In this document: positions 18,085-28,075 of the stretch, piece after piece
Layout: every line of letters starts with the position of its first letter
Position numbering within the stretch: the stretch's first letter is position 1
Assembly (NCBI RefSeq): GCF_023283925.1
Contig: NZ_JAKIKX010000002.1
Coordinates: forward strand, 248,001-312,000
Length of the DNA: 64,000 nt
Origin: Shewanella marisflavi
GTDB lineage: Bacteria > Pseudomonadota > Gammaproteobacteria > Enterobacterales > Shewanellaceae
Reading direction: 5' to 3'
The notes under the pieces: model-generated
Seen by the model: the letters and a program-made list of their open reading frames with translations, nothing else
What the model was told of the DNA's origin: nothing
The model's database searches: none
Position numbers and translations under genes: made by a program

Positions 18085-19911
18085 TTAATAGTTTTCGTCT
18101 ATGGTCGTAGTGCAACGTGCACCCGTTTCCGGACTACTTAAATTTGAGCGTAACGCAGAGAACAACTCACGTCCCATACCATAACTCGTACTGCGCAGGT
18201 CGACCTTCTCGGCAACCCGCGAAGCTAACACGGCTTCATCCACCAGTAAGCTCACTTCGCCGCTATTTGCGTCGACACGAATAAGGTCACCATTTGCGAC
18301 CTTGGCGATCAGACCACCATCTAATGCCTCAGGTGTGAGATGAATAGCTGCAGGCACTTTTCCTGAGGCACCCGACATACGACCGTCTGTCAGCAGCGCG
18401 ACCTTAAAGCCTTTATCCTGCAGCGAACCTAAGATAGGCGTTAACTTATGCAGTTCAGGCATGCCTATCGCCTTCGGTCCCTGCCCTTTGACCACGACGA
18501 CGCAGTCTCTATCCAACTCACCAGCCTTAAACATGGCTTCAAGTTTATTCTGATCGTCGATCACCACAGCTGGCGCTTCGACAACTCTATGCTGCTCGGC
18601 AACCGCTGACACTTTAATAACGGCGCGTCCCAGATTACCTTTCAGCAGCTTAAGACCACCATTAGCCTGGAACGGTGTATTCACCGCCGTCAACACCTCT
18701 TTATCGAGTGATTCGGTTGGCCCATCTACCCACACGAGCTCATTATCGATAAGACGCGGCTCCTGGGTGTAACGGCGCAGACCAAAGCCCGCCACTGTCA
18801 TCACATTTTCATGGAGCAAACCGGCATCGAGTAGTTCTTTGACCAAATAAGCCATTCCGCCAGCGGCATGGAAGTGGTTGATATCGGCATGGCCGTTTGG
18901 ATAGACGCGAGCTAGTAAGGGCACAGCATCAGAAAGCTCTGAGAAATCATCCCAGTTGACGATAATACCGGCCGCTCGCGCTGCCGCGACGATATGCATG
19001 GTGAGGTTGGTTGAACCACCTGTCGCTAACAAAGCGACTATGCCGTTCACTATAGACTTCTCGTTAACGACTTCACCGATTGGCGTGTATTGAGTGCCCA
19101 TCTCTGTCAGACGACAAACTTGTTTGGCAGCCATCTTATTTAGCGCTTCGCGCAGAGGGTCGTCCGGATTCACAAAAGAGGAACCTGGCAGCTGTAATCC
19201 CATCACTTCCAGCATCAACTGGTTACTGTTTGCCGTACCATAGAAAGTACAAGTACCAGCACTGTGATAAGACTTGGACTCGGCATCCAGCAGCGCCGCG
19301 CGATCAACCTGACCTTGAGCAAACTTCTGACGTACGCGCGCCTTCTCCTTATTAGGGATCCCCGATTTCATCGGACCTGCCGGCACAAACAACATCGGCA
19401 GATGCCCAAAGCTCAAGGCTCCGATCAACAAACCCGGAACAATCTTGTCACAGATCCCCAGCAGTAATGCGCCGTCAAACATGTTGTGAGACAAGCCCAC
19501 CGCCGTTGACATAGCGATCACCTCACGGCTAAGCAAACTGAGCTCCATGCCGGGTTGACCTTGGGTGACGCCATCGCACATGGCTGGCACGCCTGCCGCA
19601 ACCTGAGCAACACTACCGACCTCATGACAAGCGGCTTTAAGTAACTCGGGGTAATTTTCGTAAGGCTGATGCGCCGATAACATATCGTTAAAAGCGGTCA
19701 CAATACCGATATTGGCTTTATTAAATGCCTTGATGGCATTTTTATCGGCCGGACTACACGCCGCAAAACCGTGCGCCAGGTTACCGCAGCTAAGACTGCT
19801 ACGGTGAACGCCATTGGCTTTCGCTTCATTGAGCGCCTCAAGATACTTTGCTCTTGTAGCTTGGCTTCTGGCAATAATTCTGTCGGTTACTGACTGTACT
19901 ACTGAATGCAT
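18085..19911 (-). CDS. edd: Phosphogluconate dehydratase
   Basis: Entner-Doudoroff dehydratase that turns 6-phosphogluconate into KDPG with a [4Fe-4S] cluster. 608 residues of the IlvD/Edd family, with the cluster motifs [26 protein letters not shown] and [13 protein letters not shown], and the C-terminal [16 protein letters not shown]. The spacing to pgl is 9 bp and to eda 21 bp, so it is within one operon. Confidence 0.97.
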   Translation of the reverse strand: MHSVVQSVTDRIIARSQATRAKYLEALNEAKANGVHRSSLSCGNLAHGFAACSPADKNAIKAFNKANIGIVTAFNDMLSAHQPYENYPELLKAACHEVGSVAQVAAGVPAMCDGVTQGQPGMELSLLSREVIAMSTAVGLSHNMFDGALLLGICDKIVPGLLIGALSFGHLPMLFVPAGPMKSGIPNKEKARVRQKFAQGQVDRAALLDAESKSYHSAGTCTFYGTANSNQLMLEVMGLQLPGSSFVNPDDPLREALNKMAAKQVCRLTEMGTQYTPIGEVVNEKSIVNGIVALLATGGSTNLTMHIVAAARAAGIIVNWDDFSELSDAVPLLARVYPNGHADINHFHAAGGMAYLVKELLDAGLLHENVMTVAGFGLRRYTQEPRLIDNELVWVDGPTESLDKEVLTAVNTPFQANGGLKLLKGNLGRAVIKVSAVAEQHRVVEAPAVVIDDQNKLEAMFKAGELDRDCVVVVKGQGPKAIGMPELHKLTPILGSLQDKGFKVALLTDGRMSGASGKVPAAIHLTPEALDGGLIAKVANGDLIRVDANSGEVSLLVDEAVLASRVAEKVDLRSTSYGMGRELFSALRSNLSSPETGARCTTTIDENY

Positions 19912-19920
19912 AATCGCTCC

Positions 19921-20619
19921 TTAAGCGCTCCAATAAACATCGACCGGGGTCTTGTGCTGCGCCAACACTGCACGTATCGGCATCGCTTTGGCGTCTTCAT
20001 TTTCGAGCGCTTGTCGGTAAACGGCGAGCTTCTGTTCACCAACAATGTGTAAATAGATCTGACGTGAGGCTAAAATCCCCTGCTTGGAGATGGTCATGCG
20101 TCCGTGTGGCGCCTCGCCAGGATTCACGGCCAGGCAAAGCGCCTCTGTGGTCAGCGCCTGTTCTATCTCTTTTGAACAGGGAAACCATGAACAGGTGTGG
20201 CCGTCGTTGCCCATGCCTAATACCACTACGTCGAACGGTTTAGGAAAGTTAGCCAATTGCTCAATGGCCATATCCACACCTGTTTCGGCGGTGGCAAACA
20301 TATTTTTTAAACCACGAAACTTTGCGCCAGCGGCGCGGTTTTGCAGCAGATGTTGACGAACCAAGCGCTCATTAGAATCGCTATGTTCGGTATCAACCCA
20401 GCGCTCATCGGCCAGGGTAATGTAGACATCGTTCCATTCGATCGCCTTTTGGCTGAGCAATTTAAACAGTGCTAGCGGCGTCGAACCACCAGACACCACC
20501 AAGCTCGCCTTGCCCCGCGCATCGATTGCTGCCTGCAATTGATCGGCGATACGAGATGCCAACTGCGCTTCAAGGCTGGCTTTGCTATCAAAAGATTTGA
20601 ATACGGATTCTTTAATCAT
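19921..20619 (-). CDS. pgl: 6-phosphogluconolactonase
   Basis: Hydrolyses 6-phosphogluconolactone to 6-phosphogluconate. 232 residues, DevB type, with VSGGSTPLALF, LADERWV and GMGNDGHTCSWFP as family motifs. It lies between zwf and edd with gaps of about 12 and 9 bp, placing it between its metabolic neighbours. Confidence 0.95.
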   Translation of the reverse strand: MIKESVFKSFDSKASLEAQLASRIADQLQAAIDARGKASLVVSGGSTPLALFKLLSQKAIEWNDVYITLADERWVDTEHSDSNERLVRQHLLQNRAAGAKFRGLKNMFATAETGVDMAIEQLANFPKPFDVVVLGMGNDGHTCSWFPCSKEIEQALTTEALCLAVNPGEAPHGRMTISKQGILASRQIYLHIVGEQKLAVYRQALENEDAKAMPIRAVLAQHKTPVDVYWSA

Positions 20620-20631
20620 CTTAATCAGTCC

Positions 20632-22104
20632 TTATTCGTCCCAAGAGCGGCCGTCTTTGGCTATCAATGCAACTGAAGCCACTGGGCCCCAACTACCCGC
20701 AGGGTAAGGTTTCGGCTTCTCGTTGCTCTCTTCCCAAGCTTGAATGATACCGTCGACCCAGGTCCACGCTTGCTCGACTTCATCACGGCGTACGAAAAGC
20801 GCCTGATTACCCAACATGGCCTCTAACAACAGACGCTCATAGGCATCGGCAATACGGTCATTCTTAAAGGTGTCAGAGAAGCTCAAATCCAGCTTAGTGG
20901 TTTGCAGACGCTGCTTCTGCTCCAGTCCAGGCACCTTGTTCATCATCTGGATCTCAACGCCTTCGTGAGGCTGCAGACGAATAGTCAGTTTATTAGGTGG
21001 CAAGTTGCGGTAGCTTGAGCGGTACAAGTTGTGAGGTGGGTTCTTGAAATAGACCACGATCTCAGAACTCTTAGTCGGCATACGTTTGCCACTACGTAAG
21101 TAGAAAGGCACACCGGCCCAACGCCAGTTATCGATATCGACACGTAATGCCACAAAAGTTTCGGCGTGTGACTGAGTATTAGCGCCCTCTTCTTCAAGGT
21201 AGCCCGGTACTGGCGCTCCTTTTAAGAAGCCGGCAGAATACTGTCCGCGCACAGTGTTTTCATAAATATTATCGGCGTCTATCTTACGCAGTGACTTAAG
21301 CACCTTAACCTTTTCATCACGAATGCTATCAGCATCTAGGTTAACCGGTGGATCCATGGCGACCAGCGTCAGTACCTGCAATAGGTGGTTTTGAATCATG
21401 TCACGCATCTGACCGGCTTTATCGAAATAGCCCCAACGCCCTTCAATACCCACCTCTTCAGCGACAGTGATCTGCACATGGTCTATGGTGCGGTTATCCC
21501 ACTTAGAGGCAAACAGCGAATTGGCGAAACGCAGCGCGATCAGGTTTTGTACAGTCTCTTTACCTAAGTAATGGTCGATACGATAAACTTGATTTTCGTT
21601 GAAGTAGGCACTGACTTGATCGTTGATAACTTTTGAGGAGGCGAGATCTGAGCCGATTGGCTTCTCGAGAACGACACGTGTATCAGGAAAAATAAGATTT
21701 TGTTCGTGAAGGCAACGACAGATGTCACCGAAGATGGCTGGCGGTGTGGCAAAATAGTTCACCATGACGCGCTTCTTAGGATCCAGTACCTCATGGAAAG
21801 CGCTATAACCCTCAGTTTCTGTGAAGTTGGTACCTATATAGACACAGCGGCTGAGAAATCGCGTCAGGGTCTCGTCACACAAGGCTTCTTTAACAAAGCT
21901 TTTTAATGCTGTAATGACTAGCTCTTGATACTCTTCATGAGAGAATGCATCTTTAGCTACCCCAACTATCTTAGTCTCTTCATTAAGCAGACCGGCTTTA
22001 TCCAATTGGTAGAGCGAAGGCAGTAGCTTACGTCTGGCAAGGTCGCCTTTAGTGCCGAACAATACAAAATCACAAGCTTTGGCTTCCGGTGATGTCATGC
22101 CCAT
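20632..22104 (-). CDS. zwf: Glucose-6-phosphate 1-dehydrogenase
   Basis: First enzyme of the oxidative pentose-phosphate and Entner-Doudoroff routes. 490 residues with the N-terminal nucleotide motif FGTKGDLARRKLLPSLY and the active-site RIDHYLGKE. It is first in the operon. AGGAG stands upstream of MGM; the ATG at 22104 or the one two codons later may be used. Two candidate HexR sites lie in the divergent spacer, one about 60 bp before this start. Confidence 0.97.
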   Translation of the reverse strand: MGMTSPEAKACDFVLFGTKGDLARRKLLPSLYQLDKAGLLNEETKIVGVAKDAFSHEEYQELVITALKSFVKEALCDETLTRFLSRCVYIGTNFTETEGYSAFHEVLDPKKRVMVNYFATPPAIFGDICRCLHEQNLIFPDTRVVLEKPIGSDLASSKVINDQVSAYFNENQVYRIDHYLGKETVQNLIALRFANSLFASKWDNRTIDHVQITVAEEVGIEGRWGYFDKAGQMRDMIQNHLLQVLTLVAMDPPVNLDADSIRDEKVKVLKSLRKIDADNIYENTVRGQYSAGFLKGAPVPGYLEEEGANTQSHAETFVALRVDIDNWRWAGVPFYLRSGKRMPTKSSEIVVYFKNPPHNLYRSSYRNLPPNKLTIRLQPHEGVEIQMMNKVPGLEQKQRLQTTKLDLSFSDTFKNDRIADAYERLLLEAMLGNQALFVRRDEVEQAWTWVDGIIQAWEESNEKPKPYPAGSWGPVASVALIAKDGRSWDE

Positions 22105-22162
22105 AGCTTAAAAATCTCCTATGTCACTGTGTCCCATCGTTTCGATGAGAAGCTCACATGTT

Positions 22163-22180
22163 TGTTGTAATATAACAACA
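22163..22180. promoter_or_regulatory. Candidate HexR operator upstream of zwf
   Basis: TGTTGTAATATAACAACA is a dyad with 6-bp arms, and contains TGTAATATAACAACA, a fair match to the HexR consensus as I recall it (TGTAATWWWATTACA). Confidence 0.5.
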
Positions 22181-22274
22181 GAATTTGTTAATTGCATCTA
22201 AATTTTGCAAAAAATGACCTATCAGTAAACTAGCAACAAGACATCAAAATCTGATATGCTTTTCGTGATTAAAT

Positions 22275-22288
22275 TACTATATATAGTA
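22275..22288. promoter_or_regulatory. Perfect palindrome in the zwf/hexR spacer
   Basis: TACTATATATAGTA, a 14-bp perfect palindrome of unknown role in the 309-bp divergent spacer. It may be part of a promoter -10 region or an operator. Confidence 0.35.
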
Positions 22289-22379
22289 GAAAGTTTGCTC
22301 TGTAGTTAGATCATAATTCGTCACATAATCCAAACTTTAGCACTTTTTGTTTGTTTCTATAATGACATAAAAGAATAAA

Positions 22380-22394
22380 TATAATTACATTACA
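22380..22394. promoter_or_regulatory. Candidate HexR operator upstream of hexR
   Basis: On the minus strand TGTAATGTAATTATA; 13 of 15 positions fit the recalled HexR consensus. It ends 19 bp before the hexR start, consistent with autorepression. Confidence 0.55.
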
Positions 22395-22413
22395 ATCCAG
22401 TGGATGTACGCAT

Positions 22414-23268
22414 ATGAATACCCTAGAAAAGGTTCAGAAAAACCTAACCCATTTCAGTAAGTCAGAACGTAAAGTGGCTGAGGTGATCTTGGCGTCGCCA
22501 CAAACCGCAATTCATTCCAGTATCGCAACCTTGGCAAAAATGGCCGACGTGAGTGAACCAACCGTTAACCGTTTCTGTCGCCGGCTAGATACTAAAGGTT
22601 TTCCCGATTTCAAGCTGCACCTAGCACAGAGCCTCGCTAACGGTACACCTTATGTTAGCCGTCACGTAGAAGAAGATGACAGCCCAGATTCCTATACCAC
22701 CAAGATCTTTGAATCTTCAATGGCGGCGCTGGATACCGCTCGACAAAGCATGGACACAGCGGCCATCAATAAAGCGGTTGATATCCTGACACAAGCGAAA
22801 AAAATCTCCTTCTTCGGTCTTGGCGCATCAGCATCGGTAGCCCATGATGCTCAAAACAAGTTTTTCCGTTTCAATGTGCCAGTTATCTGTTTCGATGATG
22901 TCTTAATGCAGCGCATGAGTTGTATCAACAGCAGTGAGGGTGATGTAGTCGTCTTAATAAGCCATACCGGCCGAACCAAATCGCTTATCGATATCGCCCG
23001 ATTGGCCCGTGAGAACGGCGCTGCCGTTATTGCTATCACCTCGCGTAACTCTCCCCTGAGCAGCGAGGTTACCCTGCCTGTGACCATGGAAGTGCCTGAA
23101 GATACCGACATGTATCTGCCTATGGCTTCACGTTTGGCGCAATTGGTTATTGTAGACGTATTGGCGACAGGCTTTACCCTACGCCGCGGCCCTCGATTCA
23201 GAGAGAGTTTGAAGCGAGTCAAAGAGGTGCTAAAAGAGTCTCGTATCGATAAAGAATCGACACTATAG
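22414..23268 (+). CDS. hexR: HexR, RpiR-family regulator of central carbon metabolism
   Basis: 284 residues. An N-terminal RpiR helix-turn-helix (FSKSERKVAEVILASP ... MADVSEPTVNRFCRRLDTKGFPDFK) is followed by a SIS sugar-phosphate-binding domain (FFGLGASASVAHDAQNKF, VLISHTGRTKSLIDIA). In proteobacteria HexR senses KDPG and controls zwf, edd-eda, pykA and related genes. It is divergent from zwf and upstream of pykA, exactly the genes it is known to control. An intrinsic terminator follows, so pykA has its own promoter. Confidence 0.95.
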   Translation: MNTLEKVQKNLTHFSKSERKVAEVILASPQTAIHSSIATLAKMADVSEPTVNRFCRRLDTKGFPDFKLHLAQSLANGTPYVSRHVEEDDSPDSYTTKIFESSMAALDTARQSMDTAAINKAVDILTQAKKISFFGLGASASVAHDAQNKFFRFNVPVICFDDVLMQRMSCINSSEGDVVVLISHTGRTKSLIDIARLARENGAAVIAITSRNSPLSSEVTLPVTMEVPEDTDMYLPMASRLAQLVIVDVLATGFTLRRGPRFRESLKRVKEVLKESRIDKESTL

Positions 23269-23289
23269 TCCAGTTTTGAAAGGATATTA

Positions 23290-23322
23290 GGCGGCCAATA
23301 ACACAAGGGCCGCCTTTTTTTC
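23290..23322 (+). terminator. Terminator of hexR
   Basis: GGCGGCC (23290-23296) and GGCCGCC (23308-23314) around an 11-nt loop, then eight T. Confidence 0.92.
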
Positions 23323-23367
23323 ACTTTTAATCGGAGCAGTTCACAAAATTAATAATTTGAGATAGAT

Positions 23368-23409
23368 CATTTTGTCTGTAATTTTCCTACAAAACTCCAT
23401 TTTGTCTGT
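23368..23409 (+). promoter_or_regulatory. pykA promoter region with HexR-like site and 30-bp-spaced direct repeat
   Basis: TGTAATTTTCCTACA (23377-23391) has the TGTA...TACA dyad of HexR sites. CATTTTGTCTGT occurs twice, at 23368-23379 and 23398-23409, 30 bp apart, overlapping the dyad. It lies 45-80 bp before the pykA start. Confidence 0.5.
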
Positions 23410-23450
23410 TAATATAGAGTAAGATTATTTAAAACTTAACGGAGTATCTC

Positions 23451-24890
23451 ATGTTCCGCAGAACCAAAATTGTAACGACTCTGGGTCCAGCAACCGATCG
23501 TGACGACAATCTACGTCGTATCATCAAAGCTGGTGCAAATGTTGTTCGTCTAAACTTCTCACATGGTTCACCAGAAGATCACCTCAAGCGCGCGACCGAT
23601 GTGCGCAATATCGCTAAAGAACTGGGTGTTCATGTCGCGATTCTTGGTGATCTACAAGGCCCTAAAATCCGCGTGTCTACCTTCAAAGATAATAAGAAGG
23701 TGCAACTGAATTTAGGTCAGGCATTTGTTCTGGATGCCGACTTAGAAAAAGGCCAAGGTGACGAAAACCAAGTGGGGATCGACTACAAAGAGTTACCACA
23801 AGATGTCAGCATTGGCGACATTCTAATGCTCGATGATGGCCGTGTTCAGCTTAAAGTTGAAAAGGTCGAAGGTAATAAGGTTCACACCACAGTGACTGTG
23901 GCTGGTCCCCTATCTAATAATAAAGGGATCAATAAGAAAGGTGGCGGCCTGTCTGCGGCGGCACTGACTGAAAAAGATAAACGAGATATCGTCACGGCAG
24001 CAGCCATTAAAGTGGATTACTTGGCTGTCTCTTTCCCTCGTAGCGGTGCCGATCTTAACTATGCACGAGAACTGGCTCAAAAGGCTGGTAGTAATGCATT
24101 GATCGTTTCTAAAGTCGAACGCGCTGAAGCAGTCGTCTCCGATGAAGCGATGGACGATGTGATCTTGGCTTCAGACGCCGTCATGGTTGCTCGTGGTGAC
24201 TTAGGTGTAGAGATCGGTGATGCGGCACTCGTCGCTGTACAGAAGAAGCTTATCAGCCGTTCACGTCAGCTTAACAAGAGCGTGATCACCGCCACTCAAA
24301 TGATGGAGTCGATGATCTCTAGTCCTATGCCGACTCGTGCAGAGGTGATGGACGTCGCCAATGCCGTGCTTGATGGCACAGATGCGGTCATGCTATCGGC
24401 AGAAACCGCCGCTGGCGATTTCCCTGAGGAAACCGTTAAGGCGATGGCTAACGTCTGTTTAGGCGCCGAGGCTCATCCAAGTGTGCAGGTGTCTAAGCAC
24501 CGTATGGACGAGCGCTTTACCTCTGTTGAAGAGACTATCGCGCTATCAACTATGTATGCCGCGAACCACATGGAAGGCGTTAAGGCAATTGTTGCCCTGA
24601 CAGAGTCTGGTGCAACGCCACAGCTAATGTCTCGTATCAGCTCAGCACTGCCTATCTTGGCGCTGTCACGTCATGAAGTCACCCTGGCTAAAATGGCATT
24701 GTACCGCGGTGTTCAACCTGTATATTTTGACTCTACTGCTTATGGCGCTGATGAACTCGCTAAGAAAGCATTAGAATCGCTAACTGAAGCGGGTTATCTA
24801 GCATCGGGTGATTTGGTACTGATGACCAAAGGCGATGCAATGGAAACCATCGGCGGCACCAATACCTGTAAGATACTGATCGTCGCATAA
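23451..24890 (+). CDS. pykA: Pyruvate kinase (PykA type)
   Basis: Makes pyruvate and ATP from phosphoenolpyruvate. 479 residues against 480 for E. coli PykA, with [15 protein letters not shown] at the start, the active-site region [21 protein letters not shown], and [25 protein letters not shown]. The C-domain is of the PykA rather than PykF type by overall similarity. Shine-Dalgarno GGAG is 7 nt before ATG. The upstream region suggests HexR control. Confidence 0.97.
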   Translation: MFRRTKIVTTLGPATDRDDNLRRIIKAGANVVRLNFSHGSPEDHLKRATDVRNIAKELGVHVAILGDLQGPKIRVSTFKDNKKVQLNLGQAFVLDADLEKGQGDENQVGIDYKELPQDVSIGDILMLDDGRVQLKVEKVEGNKVHTTVTVAGPLSNNKGINKKGGGLSAAALTEKDKRDIVTAAAIKVDYLAVSFPRSGADLNYARELAQKAGSNALIVSKVERAEAVVSDEAMDDVILASDAVMVARGDLGVEIGDAALVAVQKKLISRSRQLNKSVITATQMMESMISSPMPTRAEVMDVANAVLDGTDAVMLSAETAAGDFPEETVKAMANVCLGAEAHPSVQVSKHRMDERFTSVEETIALSTMYAANHMEGVKAIVALTESGATPQLMSRISSALPILALSRHEVTLAKMALYRGVQPVYFDSTAYGADELAKKALESLTEAGYLASGDLVLMTKGDAMETIGGTNTCKILIVA

Positions 24891-24902
24891 CTTGTGACAA
24901 AT

Positions 24903-24932
24903 AAAAAAGGTACGCATTGCGTACCTTTTTTT
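24903..24932. terminator. Bidirectional terminator between pykA and fadE
   Basis: GGTACGC (24909-24915), loop ATT, GCGTACC (24919-24925), with an A-run before and seven T after. Confidence 0.93.
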
Positions 24933-24955
24933 ATGCCTCAAATATTTGATCACCC

Positions 24956-27232
24956 TTAGAGACTTTCAAACTCATCTACGGCGATAGCAACTTGACGTAG
25001 TTTATCGGCGTTAAGTAAAGCCTCATGCTCGTCACTTGAGATGATCTTCGACTCCAGCGCCTGGGCATAAAGACGTTCAGGTACTAGCTGACGATCCAGC
25101 TTGCCCTCTTTTTGCGCTAAGCGCAGTTTCTTCAACAGAGGCTTAACCTTGTACTGAGCCATAAACGCCTGCTCTACCTCAGCAATTCCGCCCTTGTCTC
25201 CCTCAAAATCGGGACACAGATGAGTCAGTCTGTCACGACCAGGGCCGGGTCTGAGCATGCTTTGGCAGACATCTACCGTTAGCTTGTCGTCTGGCCCATT
25301 AAAATGGTTACCCAGAGGGAACACCAAGGCGCGCATAATGTAGGCCAGCGGTCGATTAGGGAAATTACGTAATGCGCCATAGAGTGCCTTGGCAGCTCTG
25401 TGCAACCTCAACTGCATCACATAATGCACTGTCGGCAGATCGTCTTGCTGGCGGCCATTATCCTCAAACAACTTGAGGGTGGCTGAGCCAAGATAAAGCT
25501 CACTCAACACATCCCCTAGCCTTGCTGAAAGCATCTCTTTGCGTTTGAGATCGCCGCCCATGACCAACATAGACAAGTCAGTCACAAAGGCCAGCGCAGC
25601 AGACAGGCGAGTCATATCTTTATAGTATTGTTTAGTCTCACCAGAGACTGGCGCGCTATTGAAGCGACTGGCGGTTAAGGCGCTCCATAGTGAACTTAAG
25701 GCATTTCGACTGGCGTAGCCGATATGACCCAACAGCAGGTTATCGAAACGCTCTAAAGCATCACCCATATCTTCCATCGCCGCCGCTTCCATCTCCGCCA
25801 GGACATAAGGGTGACAGCGGGTGGCGCCCTGACCAAATATCATCAGGCTACGGGTGAGAATATTGGCCCCTTCAACAGTAATCGAGATAGGTGTAGCCAT
25901 ATATCCATGGCCCAGGTAGTTCTTAGGCCCCAGTTGGATCCCCTTGCCTGACTGAATATCCATGGCATCGTTAAGTACATCACGGCCCATCTCAGTCATA
26001 TGATATTTGGCAATAGCGGTCACGACAGAGGGCTTCACCTTAAGATCGATACCCGTTGTTGTTAATCTCCGCGCAGCCTCTAATTGGTAGGTGTTCGCAA
26101 TGATACGTGCAAGCGCTTCTTGCACCCCTTCAAATTGGCCAATGGCCAAACCAAACTGATGACGTACAGCGCTATAAGCAGTGGTTGTCTTAGTCGCCAC
26201 ATGGCCAGAAGCAGTCGCCAGTGCTGGCAGTGATATCCCACGACCGGCAGACAGGCACTCAACCAGCATACGCCAGCCGCGCCCCGCATATTGAGGGCCA
26301 CCAATGATCCAATCGAGCGGAATAAACACGTCTTGGCCACGGGTCGTCCCATTCATAAAGCCCATATTGAGCGGATTATGACGACTACCGATTTCGACAC
26401 CTGGATGATCCGTTGGAATTAACGCGCAGGTAATGCCAAGGTCGACCTTGTCACCTAACAGGCCTTCGGGATCTCGCATCTGAAAAGCTAACCCCAGTAC
26501 TGTGGCAACAGGCGCCAGAGTAATATAGCGCTTATCCCAGGTTAACTTGAGGCCTAACACCTCTTCACCTTGGAACTTTTCGCGGCACACTATACCTTCA
26601 TCAGGTATGGCGCCGGCATCAGAGCCCGCCTCAGGACCTGTCAGTGCAAAACAAGGCACAGCTTCTCCGCTCGCCAAGCGTGGCAACCAATAATCACGCT
26701 GCTCTTTGGTGCCGTAATGGGTCAGTAACTCGCCAGGACCAAGAGAGTTTGGCACCATGACGCTCACCGCAGCGCTAACGCTACGACTGGCCAGCTTACT
26801 GACAATGGTTGAGTTGGCGTAAGCAGAGAAAGCCTTACCACCATATTCTTTAGGAATGATCAGGGCGAAAAAGCCCTCTTTCTTGAAGTAGTCCCAGAGT
26901 TCAGGCGGTAGATCTTTACGTTCCTGAACTATGTTAAAGTCGTCGATCATCGTCAGGGCAGTCATCACCTGCTCATCGATAAACGCCTTTTCCTCTTCAG
27001 TCAATTGAGGACGACCGTAGCTATGCAAGGTATCCCAGTTTGGCTTGCCCCTGAAGAGCTCAGCTTCCCACCACACATCGCCAGCTTCCATCGCCTCTTT
27101 CTCTGTGTCAGACAAAGGAGGCAACACCTTCTTAAAGAAAGCAAACACAGGCCGAGTGATAAACTGCATGCGTATATTTTTAACGCCGAAAAGCACTATT
27201 ATCACCAATAGTGCCAAGATAAAGAGTGTCAT
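24956..27232 (-). CDS. fadE: Acyl-CoA dehydrogenase, FadE type
   Basis: First step of fatty-acid beta-oxidation. 758 residues, shorter than the 814 of E. coli FadE. An N-terminal hydrophobic segment (MTLFILALLVIIVLFGVKN) suggests membrane attachment. The acyl-CoA dehydrogenase core has FALTGPEAGSDAGAIPD, GRGISLPALA, and the FAD region QFGLAIGQFEGVQEALARI; a C-terminal FadE-specific extension follows (about 480-758). The regulator gene psrA is 8 bp upstream on the same strand, giving a psrA-fadE operon with a dyad at its promoter. Confidence 0.95.
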   Translation of the reverse strand: MTLFILALLVIIVLFGVKNIRMQFITRPVFAFFKKVLPPLSDTEKEAMEAGDVWWEAELFRGKPNWDTLHSYGRPQLTEEEKAFIDEQVMTALTMIDDFNIVQERKDLPPELWDYFKKEGFFALIIPKEYGGKAFSAYANSTIVSKLASRSVSAAVSVMVPNSLGPGELLTHYGTKEQRDYWLPRLASGEAVPCFALTGPEAGSDAGAIPDEGIVCREKFQGEEVLGLKLTWDKRYITLAPVATVLGLAFQMRDPEGLLGDKVDLGITCALIPTDHPGVEIGSRHNPLNMGFMNGTTRGQDVFIPLDWIIGGPQYAGRGWRMLVECLSAGRGISLPALATASGHVATKTTTAYSAVRHQFGLAIGQFEGVQEALARIIANTYQLEAARRLTTTGIDLKVKPSVVTAIAKYHMTEMGRDVLNDAMDIQSGKGIQLGPKNYLGHGYMATPISITVEGANILTRSLMIFGQGATRCHPYVLAEMEAAAMEDMGDALERFDNLLLGHIGYASRNALSSLWSALTASRFNSAPVSGETKQYYKDMTRLSAALAFVTDLSMLVMGGDLKRKEMLSARLGDVLSELYLGSATLKLFEDNGRQQDDLPTVHYVMQLRLHRAAKALYGALRNFPNRPLAYIMRALVFPLGNHFNGPDDKLTVDVCQSMLRPGPGRDRLTHLCPDFEGDKGGIAEVEQAFMAQYKVKPLLKKLRLAQKEGKLDRQLVPERLYAQALESKIISSDEHEALLNADKLRQVAIAVDEFESL

Positions 27233-27240
27233 ACAGCCCC

Positions 27241-27879
27241 CTAGTCGGTGGTTACAGGCACTGCCACACCGGCAGCCAAATATGGGATCACCTTACGGAT
27301 CACAGCTTCAATATCATTATGCTCATTAAAATCGGCTTCGGCGATTTCGGTCAGCGCATCGGCTGAGGCCATAGTGAATACCACTGTGCCTAAGGTAAAG
27401 TGTAATCGCCAAAACATCTCGGCGGGGGGAATATGTGGCGCGCTCTCAGCAACGGCTTTAACAAATTCACTGAGATGTTCACCATAATGTGTGGTGATGA
27501 ACCATCTCAGGTGCCCCTGGCTTTCAATATAGCCGCGCCCCAAGAGTTGTAAGAAAGTACGAGTACCATCACTTTTAAACTTGTTGAGCTCAAGAAGTGG
27601 CTTAACAAGAGATGAGAAGATCTCATTAAGGCTAGGCTCTCTGTCTTGTTTTAATTGCACTAACTCTTTTGACGCGTCAGGCATGAACCTATCTAAATAG
27701 CGGGCCAATACTGCGCGGATCAGCTCTTTTTTAGAACCAAAATGATAGTTAACCGATGCAAGGTTTACCTCTGCCTTACTAGTGATAAGACGCAAAGAGG
27801 TTTCTGAAAAGCCGCGCTCGGCAAATAACTTTTCTGCTGCATCCAGTATTCTTGTTTTTGTGTCGGATCGATTTGCCAT
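27241..27879 (-). CDS. psrA: PsrA, TetR-family regulator of fatty-acid degradation
   Basis: 212 residues. The N-terminal TetR helix-turn-helix (TRILDAAEKLFAERGFSETSLRLI ... VNLASVNYHFGSKKELI) matches Pseudomonas/Shewanella PsrA closely. PsrA represses beta-oxidation genes and is released by long-chain acyl ligands in other bacteria. It precedes fadE by 8 bp. A perfect dyad 22 bp upstream of its start is the likely autoregulatory site. Confidence 0.92.
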   Translation of the reverse strand: MANRSDTKTRILDAAEKLFAERGFSETSLRLITSKAEVNLASVNYHFGSKKELIRAVLARYLDRFMPDASKELVQLKQDREPSLNEIFSSLVKPLLELNKFKSDGTRTFLQLLGRGYIESQGHLRWFITTHYGEHLSEFVKAVAESAPHIPPAEMFWRLHFTLGTVVFTMASADALTEIAEADFNEHNDIEAVIRKVIPYLAAGVAVPVTTD

Positions 27880-27900
27880 TCCGTGACCTACAAACTCTGA

Positions 27901-27918
27901 TTTAAACGTTTGTTTAAA
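27901..27918. promoter_or_regulatory. PsrA operator
   Basis: TTTAAACGTTTGTTTAAA: 7-bp perfect arms around 4 nt, just upstream of psrA. Known PsrA sites are AAAC/GTTT dyads of this type. Confidence 0.7.
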
Positions 27919-28075
27919 TTAAACACTGGTACGGGTGTTGTCAAATGTAATTCTCCTGCAGGTGAAGTAAACCAGGTACTTAATTGGGTAAAACGAAGTG
28001 ACAGCAGTTAATAGACTGTAAACTTTGGCGAGATTGAGTAAACTATGCCACACAAAAATAACAAAGGAAGCTCTT

